Position numbers and translations under genes: made by a program. Below are positions 39,025-48,916 of a stretch of DNA of 64,000 bases, piece after piece. Position 1 is the stretch's first letter; each line of letters starts with the position of its first letter. A model generated the notes under the pieces. The model searched no databases and had not been told where the DNA came from. It saw only the letters and a list, made by a program, of their open reading frames with translations. The stretch comes from Fistulifera solaris (Eukaryota > Bacillariophyta > Bacillariophyceae > Naviculales > Stauroneidaceae): contig AP026162.1 in assembly GCA_030295235.1 (NCBI GenBank), positions 124,001-188,000 of the forward strand, given 5' to 3'.

Positions 39025-40022
39025 CTCTTTCATTCTGTCGGAATTTATCTGAATTTTAACCAGTCAAGTTTCATAAACGGATCCGCTGCATCGATTGCAC
39101 GTTAATAATGAGATCCGAGAAAGTCATAATTTTTAAAGGGTCAGTTGCTTTGTTTGTTGTTCTACCGTTTGTTATCATGTATGCGCGCACCAGAAGGGTG
39201 AATGATAATGATATCAAGGGTGAATGGGATGCAGTTGAGCAGGTTGTTTATGTTCTTGAAAGTTGAATTATACTAGTTGTGTGTTGTGAGTTGAGCCGCA
39301 ATCCGCAATGAACATCATGCACAACAAACAACAAAACCTTTTTGCGCGAAAGAAGTGCACGGAACACGCAAGAGGAACACGGGTGCGCGGAGTGCGGCGG
39401 AGGCGGAGAAAGAGGAAAACCAATCAAAAATCATCAGAAAATCAGAAACCACTCCAAAACAGTGGACACTCGATAATGAAGTACATTGTACATTGCATTT
39501 TTCAATAAAAAAAATTGTCTATGGGTACAAAATACTATCGAACGGACAATTTACCAAAAAAGTATCTACCATAATGTAGACAATTTGTAAAAGGAAAGAA
39601 GGACTTAGTACTTCCGATAGTCACAAAACAGGGGTTAAATCTCTGCTGGATGAGTTCTGCTAAATAAAAGTCCTTTGATACAGGAGAGTAGCGTCCTGTT
39701 GTCACAGTGTATACAGTAATCGGTAGACTTCAATTTTCTACTTAAAGGATCGAGTACCGGGTGACGTGTTAGTGACATTCGGCTCTCAACACACCGCCAA
39801 AATTCAAATTTAGCTTCATTTTTGATCACGAACATCCACATTTACAACTTTAGCTCTTCGCTCTTGGCATTCAATTCTTTCATGCCAGTTTATTACAAGA
39901 TTGCTATTGTAAACAAAGCCCCACGTGCGCCGCGTATCCTTCATATGAATGATAAAAGCACAACGCCTTGCATTGGTAGCTTCTCGTGTTTTCCTCAACA
40001 ACTTGCACAATCTTGAATCGTC
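39025..40022. other. Intergenic region
   Basis: About 1 kb between protease paralogues 5 and 6. Several short Arg/Lys-rich frames occur around 39308-39580 without family resemblance. No repeat recognised. Confidence 0.45.
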
Positions 40023-41360
40023 ATGATTGTTTTCTATCTGCTTTTCCTTCTCTTGGGTTTCTCATCGGCACAAACACCCGCAAAAGTCGGCGATCTTTAC
40101 CCCATTCAGATTCGTTCGAGCGGTGTCTCTGATATTGAGGGCGTCGAGACGCCTCTTGGTCAAACGTACACCCTCACTCATCCGGGCGCAACCTACATTG
40201 CCTTGCACTTTTCCAATCTAGCTCTCGCGAAAGACGACATCATTGAAGTGAGTGATGCGAACGGAGACCAAGCTTATACGCTCACTGGAAGCGGAAAAGG
40301 AGGCGGATCCCCCTTCTGGTCGCAACATATCAAGGGCGACACGATTGTGCTCAACATGCTGACTCGGGGAAAAAGTCGACGTAGTTTCTTTGAAGTAAAT
40401 GAATATGCTGCTGGCTTTGAATCCTTGTTTGAAACAATCTGCGGACTGGATGATAAAGTGAATGCCGTTTGCTACGCCTCCTCGTTCCCCACTGCGTACG
40501 ACAAAGCTCGTGCAGTAGCACGATTGCTCATCAACGGCAACAGTCTCTGCACCGGATTTCTCGTGTCGGGCTCCAATCACTTATTGACGAATAATCACTG
40601 CATTCAGAATGCAACTGTTGCATTGAATACCGATTATGAATTCATGAGCGAGGCTCCCTTGTGTTCATCTGCGAATGCACAGCTCGCGTATCCAGGAACG
40701 TTTTTTGACGGTGCTACATTCATTCAAACCAGTGCGGCGCTCGATTATACCTTGGTGCAGATTAACAGCGGAAATCCATCCAGTTTATATGGCTTCTTAG
40801 AGCTGGATAGTCAACTAACGGTTATTGGTGAACAAATTTACATCCCTCAACACGCCGGCGGTAAAGCAAAACAAATTGCTATCTATAGTACGGAAGCGGT
40901 TGATGCAACCGACGGCTTTTGTCAAATCAACAACGTGGGAAACACGGGCTGTGGTGGAAATCTAGGCAGTACAAATGTGTTTTACTTGTGCGACACGGAA
41001 GGTGGCAGTTCTGGATCCCCAGTTATATCCATGGTGACAAACAAGGTAGTGGGCCTCCATAAATGTGGCGGATGTTCAAATGGCAATGATGGTACAAGTG
41101 CCCATCTTGTTTGGAATCAAGTGGCTTCAATCCTATCTCCGGTAGCACCTGTCCCCGTCCCTGTGCCCGCCCCTTCACCGGTCCCTGTTCCTGTTCCCGC
41201 GCCGTTGCCTGTCCCCGTTCCAGTTCCTGTACCCATCCCTGTCCCCGTGCCTGCCCCGGTCCCAGCACCCGTGCCTTCGTGCTTGCCTCGAGACGGACGT
41301 TGCACGTCTGGGTCTGAGTGTTGTAGTGGTGTATGCAAGCGCAATGGTCGCTGCAACTAA
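40023..41360 (+). CDS. Secreted trypsin-fold serine protease with knottin-like tail (paralogue 6)
   Basis: An intact 445-aa copy. Signal peptide MIVFYLLFLLLGFSSAQ; pro-domain with THPGATYIALHFSNLAL and FWSQHIKGDTIVLN; S1 domain with triad motifs LLTNNHC, ALDYTLVQ and GGSSGSP. The linker is the shortest (about 45 residues, Pro-Val and Pro-Ala). The tail SCLPRDGRCTSGSECCSGVC followed by KRNGRCN keeps the C-x6-C-x5-CC-x3-C-x5-C spacing. Its signal peptide is closest to that of paralogue 5, suggesting these two are sister copies. The pro-domain probably keeps the protease inactive until secretion, which is inferred from its position only. Confidence 0.88.
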   Translation: MIVFYLLFLLLGFSSAQTPAKVGDLYPIQIRSSGVSDIEGVETPLGQTYTLTHPGATYIALHFSNLALAKDDIIEVSDANGDQAYTLTGSGKGGGSPFWSQHIKGDTIVLNMLTRGKSRRSFFEVNEYAAGFESLFETICGLDDKVNAVCYASSFPTAYDKARAVARLLINGNSLCTGFLVSGSNHLLTNNHCIQNATVALNTDYEFMSEAPLCSSANAQLAYPGTFFDGATFIQTSAALDYTLVQINSGNPSSLYGFLELDSQLTVIGEQIYIPQHAGGKAKQIAIYSTEAVDATDGFCQINNVGNTGCGGNLGSTNVFYLCDTEGGSSGSPVISMVTNKVVGLHKCGGCSNGNDGTSAHLVWNQVASILSPVAPVPVPVPAPSPVPVPVPAPLPVPVPVPVPIPVPVPAPVPAPVPSCLPRDGRCTSGSECCSGVCKRNGRCN

Positions 41361-41545
41361 GGCTTCTGTCTTGAAAGACTCATACGAAAACATGAGTCGT
41401 CTGCCAGGATGAAATGATGGTATGTATGTTTTTAATTGATTCGTTACTTCTAAATCGGATATCCGTTAAACACGAAACTTTCAAGCAAAATTGTGTCCAC
41501 ATAACTTAAATTCTACATCAAAGCAAGTTATGGCGAGTAGGAGGC

Positions 41546-43088
41546 TCACTTGGGGTCCATGAGGGACGCTAGGGCAGCGCCAGTTGCAACCGCGGTACCA
41601 ACAGTAGCGAAAAAGAATGGCGTCCGCTTTTTCTTTTGTTCCTTTCTCCGTGCTTCTTCCATCTCTTCGTGTTTCAACTTGTCGCGTTGGTTCTTTTCGG
41701 CCATTTGTTTCGCGAATTCTTCCGGTAATACGGACGAATGGTGATGCACTATTTTCCATACTCCATTTTCGCACGCGTAAATGAACGAGTATCGAGCAAC
41801 GGCTTTGGAGCCATCCGCTCCCATGGTGAATTCATAGATCCCCGTATCTTGAGCCCAATTGGCTCCGACGGTAATTCGTCCTCCTAGAATCTCTGCTCGC
41901 GGAAGAAACTCCAAAAATGTGTCATAATAGTCTCGAATTTCGCCGGGCGTGATACGCGGTGGCCCGGATATCGTTGGAATAAAGCTCGCTTTAGAGGAAT
42001 ACAGATCCATGACTCTGGAGGAATCCAGTGTCGCCAGAGCCCTGTTCCATTGATCAAAAAGTGCCCGTACTTGTTGTGGATTGATCCGATTGGCGACAAC
42101 ACCATCTTCTGGCATGATTGACGAATGATGATGCGCAATTTTCCATCGCCCGTGGGTATATACATAAATGAACGAGAATCGGCCCCGTAGCCTCTCACCC
42201 GTAGCTTGGAACACGAATTCGTATATTCCACTGTCTTTGGCCCAATTGGTACCGATTTGGACGTTCGAGCGGAGAATTTGACATTGTGGTCGCAGACGGA
42301 GAAAAGCACGATAATAGTTGCGTATGCTGTTCGGATTGGTCAAAGGCGCATCGGATGCCGTCGGAAGTACGACGGCGTCTTCGGTATATCGATTCAACAC
42401 AGCTTCTGCATCTCCTGTCATCAATGCATCATTCCACAAATTAAATAGATTGCGAACTTGAGCCTCCGAAATGCGTTGCTCGACGACGACTGATTCGGGC
42501 ATGAAGGATGAATGATGATTGAGAATCTTCCATGTTCCGTTTTCTTTGACGTAAAGAACGAATAACGAGCCATCATGCTCGTCCCATCATCTAGGAATTT
42601 AAATTCATAGATTCCTACATCCTTGGCCCATCCATCTCCTATTTTAATCCGTCCTCCGACAATTTCGGCTTGCGGTTTCCGACGCAGAAAAATGTCAAAA
42701 TAGTCGACAATACTTTGTGTGGTATTACGAGGCTCGTCGCGAATGGTAGGAATGAGAATGGCTTCACTAGAATAGCACGCCGCAACCTTTTTTGGGTTTC
42801 CGGTAGCCAACGCTTGATTCCATTTATCAAATAGCTTTCGAATTTCTTCGGGAGAATTTGGTTTGACTTTTTCCACCAATCGGGCATGTTGAAGGATGCT
42901 AAGCTACCAAATGAATTCTCCGTGACAGCACTGTATATTGTAGTGACGGGAGAATTTTGTGTTGCGAAAGAACGACCGTGCATCCATGATTGTGTTATTT
43001 GTGACGGCGCTAAGAACGCCACGGTAAATTGAACCGTCCACAGAACGCAAGAAGCACAGCAAAGCGAATAAGACAGCGAACTTTTCAT
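41546..43088 (-). CDS. Iota-class carbonic anhydrase-like protein, plastid-targeted, with C-terminal membrane anchor (gene A)
   Basis: Iota-CAs interconvert CO2 and bicarbonate; in diatoms the founding member is the low-CO2-induced LCIP63. The leader MKSSLSYSLCCASCVLWTVQ plus TVAFLAPS is a signal peptide with an ASAF-like plastid motif. Three SnoaL/CaMKII-association-type domains of about 130 aa follow, each with LFxxWNxAL, GxxWAxDxGIYEF and a closing motif: NHHSS in domain 1, HHHSS in domains 2 and 3. A Lys/Glu-rich stretch and a hydrophobic helix (TPFFFATVGTAVATGAALAS) end the protein, so it may be anchored in a plastid membrane. Two frame changes, at 42868-42872 (T run) and 42553-42555 (A run), are each repaired by one base. 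It is divergent from gene B. Confidence 0.82.
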
Positions 43089-43657
43089 CTCGAACTCGTC
43101 AATGCGCGACTGTTTAATTGTGTTTATTCTTTAAATCATAAACGTTTTGGGCGTGAAAGGCATATCAGGAAGAGCAGATCGCTTCCAAAGTGACACCTTT
43201 CGTTTTCTTTCTCAATCTCCCTCCGACCTCCGAATAAACTGCAAGCAAAGAACTGCACCGCCCCGCCGCAACCGAAGCGACGTTCTCGCTTCTCGTCCAC
43301 GTCATCAGGAGCCAATACCGTTCAGACACAGGCCTACGGACAGACCATCGCTTCCGCGCAGTGCGCACGAACTTGAAGAACGGAAATCGACACTTTCGCT
43401 ACTTTAAATCCTATACTCTTGGAATTGAGAATGCAAAAGAATGTAAACGTTGTATGACGTCAACCCCCCATAAAATCACAGTCGAACCACGTCACACCTC
43501 TCTTGGTTTCACGTGTGATCCTACGTGCGTTCTGGTACTGAGAGCACGAGCTGACGTTCGGCGACGTAAAGCATGACGTCCGTTGTTTTTTGCCTCCTCA
43601 CGCGTCTCATAAATTTCATTTTTGTGACTTTATTCTCGCAACATCACATCCATCAAG
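43089..43657. promoter_or_regulatory. Divergent promoter of iota-CA genes A and B
   Basis: 569 bp between start codons on opposite strands. It carries five TGACGT/ACGTCA cores: one at 43299-43304, closer to gene A, and four grouped near gene B. Diatom CO2-responsive carbonic anhydrase promoters are known to use these cores. Confidence 0.65.
43455..43579 (+). promoter_or_regulatory. CRE/CCRE-type site cluster upstream of iota-CA gene B
   Basis: Four sites in order: TGACGTCA (43455-43462), ACGTCA within cacgtcacac (43489-43494), TGACGT (43552-43557) and TGACGT (43574-43579), at about -203, -169, -106 and -84 from the ATG at 43658. They match the CO2/cAMP-responsive elements (TGACGT, ACGTCA) described for the Phaeodactylum PtCA1 promoter, bound by bZIP factors. 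The same order recurs upstream of gene C. Confidence 0.72.
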
Positions 43658-45572
43658 ATGCGCTTCTCTGCTATCGCCCTTGCCAGTGCTGCTCTCCTCT
43701 CCAGCGAAGCGTTTGCCTTTGTGCAACACCCTCGCGCGGTCTCCAAGGCGGCTATTCACTCCGAAGCCGCCTTTGTTTCCCCGTCCTTCTTACGCCAAGA
43801 TCTGGGAACCTCTCTTTTTGTCGGCCGTCGCTGAAGACGAAAAGACAGTTGTCAAGTCTGGTAAGGCTGAACTCACCAAGGATGAAGAAGAGATTCGTTC
43901 TCTCTTTTCTCTCTGGAACAATGCCCTTGCCACGGGAGATTCGCGTCTTGTTGCGGCGCGTTACGCCAAGGATGCCGTCCTTCTTCCGACCGTGTCCGAC
44001 ACTCCGCGCACGACGCCCGAATTAATCAAGGACTACTTTGATGCTTTCTTGAAGCGAAAGCCTCAGGGTGTCATTACCGAGGGATACATCAAGATTGGTG
44101 ATGGATTTGCCAAGGACTCGTAAGTTCACTCACTTGTGTGTGTCGTCGAAAGCCGTCGTCGGTCGTTTACGTGCGTCATGACATCTAACACTCGACTTCT
44201 TTCTTTCAATCAACGACAGTGGTATCTACGAATTCACAATGGGTGATAACAACAGCAAGGTAGAAGCCCGATACACCTTTGTCTACGTCAAGGAGAATGG
44301 AAAGTGGAAGATCTTGCACCACCACTCTTCGGTCATGCCGGAAGGCATCAGCGTCGCCCAGAAAATCACCGAGAACGAAGTTCGAGGACTCTTCAACTTG
44401 TGGAACGACGCCTTGGCGACTTTGGATTCGGATGCCGTGGCCAGCCGATACGCCAAGACGGCCGTCTTGCTCCCCACCGTGTCGGACACGCCCCGCACCA
44501 GCTACGAGCTCATCAAAGACTACTTTGACAACTTCCTCAAACGCAAGCCTCAGGGTGAAATTTTGGAGTCCTACGTCCAAATTGGTACCAACTGGGCCAA
44601 GGACAGTGGTATCTACGAATTCACCATGGGTGACACCGGCGACAAGGTGAAGGGTCGTTACTCCTTCATCTACGTCTACGAAGACGGTCAATGGAAGATT
44701 TCGCACCACCACTCCTCGGTCATGCCCGAAGGCATTACCGTCGGACAAAAGATTGAAAAGGAAGAGGTTCGCAAGTTGTTCAACTTGTGGAACGATGCTT
44801 TGGCCACCAAAGACTCCGCCAAGGTCGCGGCTCGTTACTCGAAAAACGCCGTCCTTCTTCCCACCGTCTCGGACAAGCCCCGCACCAGCAACGAATTGAT
44901 TGTTGACTACTTTAACAACTTTTTGAAGTTGGAGCCCCAGGGTGTCATTGATGAGGGTGAGATCATTGTTGGAACCAACTGGGCACAGGATGCTGGTATC
45001 TACACTTTCACTTTGGGAGCATCGGGCAAGAAGGTCCAGGCTCGTTACTCGTTCGTTTACGTCTACGAGGACGGTGAGTGGAAGATCTCTCATCACCATT
45101 CTTCGATGATGCCCGAGAAGGTGACTGTCGCTGAACCCATCACCAAGGAGCAAGTCCGTGACTTGTTCGGATTGTGGAACGACGCTCTCGCCACCAAGGA
45201 CCCCAAGAAGGTCGCTGCCCGCTACTCCAAGAACGCTGTTCTTCTTCCCACCGTGTCGGACACTCCTCGTACTTCTCCTGAATTGATTGAGGACTACTTT
45301 GAGGCCTTCTTGAAGAAGGAACCCCAGGGTGTCATTGACAGTGGAGATATCACCATCGGAGCCAACTGGGCCCAGGATGCTGGTATCTACACCTTCACCA
45401 TGGGCAATGACGGATCCAAGGTTCAGGCCCGATACTCTTTCGTTTATGTATTTGAAGATGGTGAATGGAAGATCTCTCACCACCACTCCTCGGTCATGCC
45501 GGAGGCTTTGCTAAACCCCCAAAGGCCGAAGCAAAGAAAGAGGAAGTTGCGGAAGAGAAGGTTGAAGCATAA
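43658..45572 (+). CDS. Iota-class carbonic anhydrase, plastid-targeted, four domains (gene B)
   Basis: Probable CO2/bicarbonate enzyme of the carbon-concentrating machinery. The leader MRFSAIALASAALLSSEAFA|FVQHPRA shows signal peptide plus ASAF motif. Exon 1 ends at GFAKDS; the GT-AG intron is 44120-44219; exon 2 begins TGGTATCTACGAATTC. Four repeats of about 130 aa follow, with consensus VRxLFNLWNDALA, VAARYxKxAVLLPTVSDTPRT, NWAxDxGIYxFT and WKIxHHHSSVMPE. The C terminus, AEAKKEEVAEEKVEA, is charged and has no membrane helix, so a soluble stromal or pyrenoid-associated protein is likely. Two frame changes occur: the T run 43815-43819 near the leader (joins TSLF to LSAVAEDEK) and the C run 45516-45520 near the end. 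The iota-CA family is recognised by the repeated domain with HHHSS; the activity is inferred. Confidence 0.87.
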
Positions 45573-45692
45573 TCAAGTTATATCATGCATATAATTTTGT
45601 CCTAGTATCATCGTGAAAATTTAGTGTTTATTTACTAGCTAGAGAAAAGCTAAGTGTATTTGTCTGGTCCGTACTAAATCTACCACATCCAG

Positions 45693-47345
45693 TTTGCCTC
45701 TGTCGATCAATTTCCTACGAGCTCTAGGTAGACGATCGAAGTGTTGCAACTTTGTACTGCTTCATGTTTCAGAATCAAATCAAGCTCGATTATTGTTTCA
45801 TGCAATGTATTAGCGATGTTGGGCAAAGTATTGTTGACATTGGCGTCGAAAAGATGCGAAAAATGGTGTGATCGAAATTGCGCAATATCCGGGTATCCCC
45901 TCTGTCGATAAATTTCCTTACCAGAGCTACGTGAAATTACGTAGGCATTCGAAGCGTTGCATCGTTCGTTCAATAAATGTTTTGTTACTCGCTCAAACGC
46001 GATTATTGCTTCTCGATACGATGCGAATGCGGTTTGCAAGAATACGCTGACTTTTCTGCACTGGAGAGCCATGAATTGGATGATGGAGAAAAAGAGATTA
46101 TCCGGGTACCCCTGCAGAGATAAATTTCCTACGGCGGCTACGTACTCTGCGTGTAGACATTGGAAGCGTTGTATCTTTTTACTTTTTCATGTTTCACTGT
46201 CAAATCAAAGTCGATTATTGTTTCCTGTCGTGCATAGGCGATGTTGGGCAAAGTATTGTTGACATTGGTGTCGAAAAGATGCGAAAAATGGTGTGATCGA
46301 AATTGCGCAATATCCGGGTATCCCCTCTGTCGATAAATTTCCTACGAGAGCTACCGGTAAGTGAAAATACGTAGACATTCGAAGCGTTGCATCATTCGTT
46401 CCATCAACGTTTTGTTTTCAAATCAATAGCGATTCTTGCTTCTCGATACGAAACAAATACGATGCGCAAGCAAACGTCGACATTTAGGCACTGTAGAGTC
46501 AAGAATGGGATGACGGCGAAAAACAAAATATCCGGGTACCCCTGCAGAGATAAATTTCCTACGGCTGCTACGTACTCTGCGCGTAGACACTGGAAGCGTT
46601 GTGTCTTTGTACTGTTTCATGTTTTAGTGTCGAATTAAGTTCGATAATTGTTTTATGCAATGTATTAGCGATGTTGGGCAAAGTATTGTTGACATTGGTG
46701 TCGAAAAGATGCGAAAAATGGTGTGATCGAAATTGCGCAAAATCCGGGTATCCCCTCTGTCGATAAATTTCCTTACCAGAGCTACGTGAAATTACGTAGA
46801 CATTCGAAGCGTTGCATCATTCGTTCCATCAACGTTTTGTTTTCGAATCGAAGGCGTTTATTGCTTCCGGATACGAAAAAAATACGATGCGCAAGCAAAC
46901 GTCGACATTTAGGCACTGTAGAGTCAAGAATGGGATGACGGCGAAAAACAAAATATCCGGGTACCCCTGCAGAGATAAATTTCCTACGGCGGCTACGTAC
47001 TCTGCGCGTAGACACTGGAAGCGTTGTATTTTTTTTGCTTTTTCATGTTTCACTGTCAAATCAAAGTCGATTATTGTTTCATGTCATGCATACGCGGTGT
47101 TGGGAAAAGTATTGTTGACATTGGTGTCGAAAAGATGCGAAAAATGGTGTGATCGAAATTGCGCAATATCCGGGTATCCCCTCTGTCGATAAATTTCCCT
47201 ACGAGAGCTACCGGTAAGTGAAAATACGTAGACATTCGAAGCGTTGCATCATTCGTTCCATCAACGTTTTGTTTTCAAATCAATGGCGATTTTTGCTTCC
47301 GGATACAATGTCAATACGGTGCACAAGAAGAAGTTGACTTTTCTG
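45693..47345. repeat. Higher-order tandem satellite, about 427-bp dimeric unit
   Basis: The unit marker gcgatgttgggcaaagtatt begins at about 45813, 46238, 46668 and 47094 (spacing 425, 430, 426). Each unit is a dimer of two related halves of about 210 bp: one with atccgggtatcccctctgtc and one with atccgggtacccctgcagag, both followed by gataaatttcctac and then tagacattcgaagcgttg-like sequence. A more diverged half unit heads the array near 45693. It fills the gap between iota-CA gene B and the dynactin gene. No gene was recognised in it. Confidence 0.9.
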
Positions 47346-47361
47346 CACTGAATGAATACAC

Positions 47362-48858
47362 ATGACAAGCACGAAGAAAACACACGTTTTATATGTCGAT
47401 CATCAAGGCCATCCGGCTCCCTTAACGGAATGTTTTCACGCCACTGCGTCGCGTCGGCTTTCTTCGACACTGCAGCGGTTTCCTCCGTCTTCCGTCACTT
47501 CCATCGATAGTGCTTACTGCCCGAACTGCTTGACTTCGCAAGATCTTGTTCAATATTGCAATCGCTGTCAGCGTTGTTCAGTTTGTGTGCACTCGATGCT
47601 GCAAATTATGGTCCGTGACAATCACTGTGTGTACGAGTGTGCGACGTGTCAATGGCGCAGCGCTATTTCGGTACCCGTGGTCGAAAATGCGAGTAAAGTA
47701 GAAATAGCACGAGCCGCAGAAGATTTATGCTTACAAGTAAAAGAAGCGAGACAAGTGGCGGATCACAAAGATTTATTTTCCGAACGAAAGATACGTCGTG
47801 GAATTCAGTCACTGCGTTCGTTTGATCGAGACAAGGATTGGTCGTTGGAGATTCTCGAAGCAACGCTGGAAACGAAACGAAAAGAAAAGAGTATTCGTCC
47901 GGAAGAATCAAAAGTGGAGAGTAGTTTATCGATTCAACGCCTCAATCTAGAAGACGATGAGGATAGGACACCGACAAAGTTCGAAGGTACGATAGGAGCA
48001 TGGCAGTGGCAGGCCTTGGTTCGTGGTGTACATCGCAATGATCTGCTACCCTTACCGGTTCCTTTACGTGCTCGTCGAAGTCGTCGGTGTCGTGCTGAAC
48101 TTGCCTCGGGTCGTCCCGGAATTTTGGTCAAACCGAAAGTCAATCCTTTGGAGGGCGATAGCAGTTTACGAACCGGGCACGGTCAATGGTGGAGAAAGGT
48201 ACGCCAGTCAACTCAAGGTGAATTATTCTTTCAACTATGCAATATCTCACATGGCTTTTCATTCATTTTTTAGGATTCGAGCGCCATTCACGTAATACCG
48301 CGTGTACGCGTGGTAAAGACGGTCTACCAGGAAGCATCCATCCATTTTCTATTGCAGGTTACGAACCCCACTTTAGGTCTAATTCGAATGCGCTGGGGCC
48401 CTAGTCCTTATTGTGGAGAAGAGGATTGGGATGGAAATGTGACGTTGTTGTTACAGCACCTATTGGTTGACACCATAACACAGGAGCATTGGAACGTACG
48501 ACTGCTCGAAGCGGAAGAGAGGCAATTCGAGACAACCAAGATCATAGAGCTCGCGTCAGCCGAAGATACCTTGCTGGAATTAAATCACAATAGTGGTAAT
48601 CAAGTTCCAGAAGCTATATCCCGTTGGAGTGGTACCAGCGAACAGACTCAGTGGATCGGTCAGCAGCAACAAGACGCCTGGCTGGAAGTTGTCGTTGAAA
48701 TCAAATCAACAATAAAGAACAATGAGCATTTGGCGATTCCACTTCGGATGCAAGTCGAGCTTGGCAATGGTTCATGGGAATCATCGCTGATCGAGCAGGA
48801 TACTTCTAAAGAAACAGATTGGGTCGATATTGACGTGGTATTGACGTGGGAGTCATGA
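47362..48858 (+). CDS. Dynactin p62 subunit (DCTN4-like)
   Basis: A subunit of the pointed end of dynactin, the dynein activator. Two exons: 47362-48198 and 48274-48858, with a 75-nt GT-AG intron joining QWWRK to DSSAIHVIPRVRVVK. The N-terminal half has the family's zinc-type cysteines: YCPNCLTSQDLVQYCNRC, then QRCSVCVHSML and YECATCQW. A helical charged middle (KVEIARAAEDLCLQVKEARQ) follows. The C-terminal half starts with LPLPVPLRARRSRRCRAELA, matching the DCTN4 signature around LRNKRSKRCR, and ends in a beta-rich region. Total about 474 aa, near the 460 aa of the human protein. Presence of dynactin implies cytoplasmic dynein transport. The start is just after the satellite array. Confidence 0.88.
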
Positions 48859-48916
48859 GAGGCTTACTGTGGAACACGATGTTGATGTTTATTTCATGCA
48901 TTGAATTTTAGTTTGA

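Noticed and set aside
39308-39580. Short basic frames between protease paralogues 5 and 6
   Set aside because: Two overlapping frames of similar length in the same place, both without family signals.
44206-45486. A 426-codon open frame on the minus strand opposite iota-CA gene B
   Set aside because: It lies wholly antisense to the four repeated domains and its protein has no family resemblance; repeated, biased codons on the plus strand keep it open.
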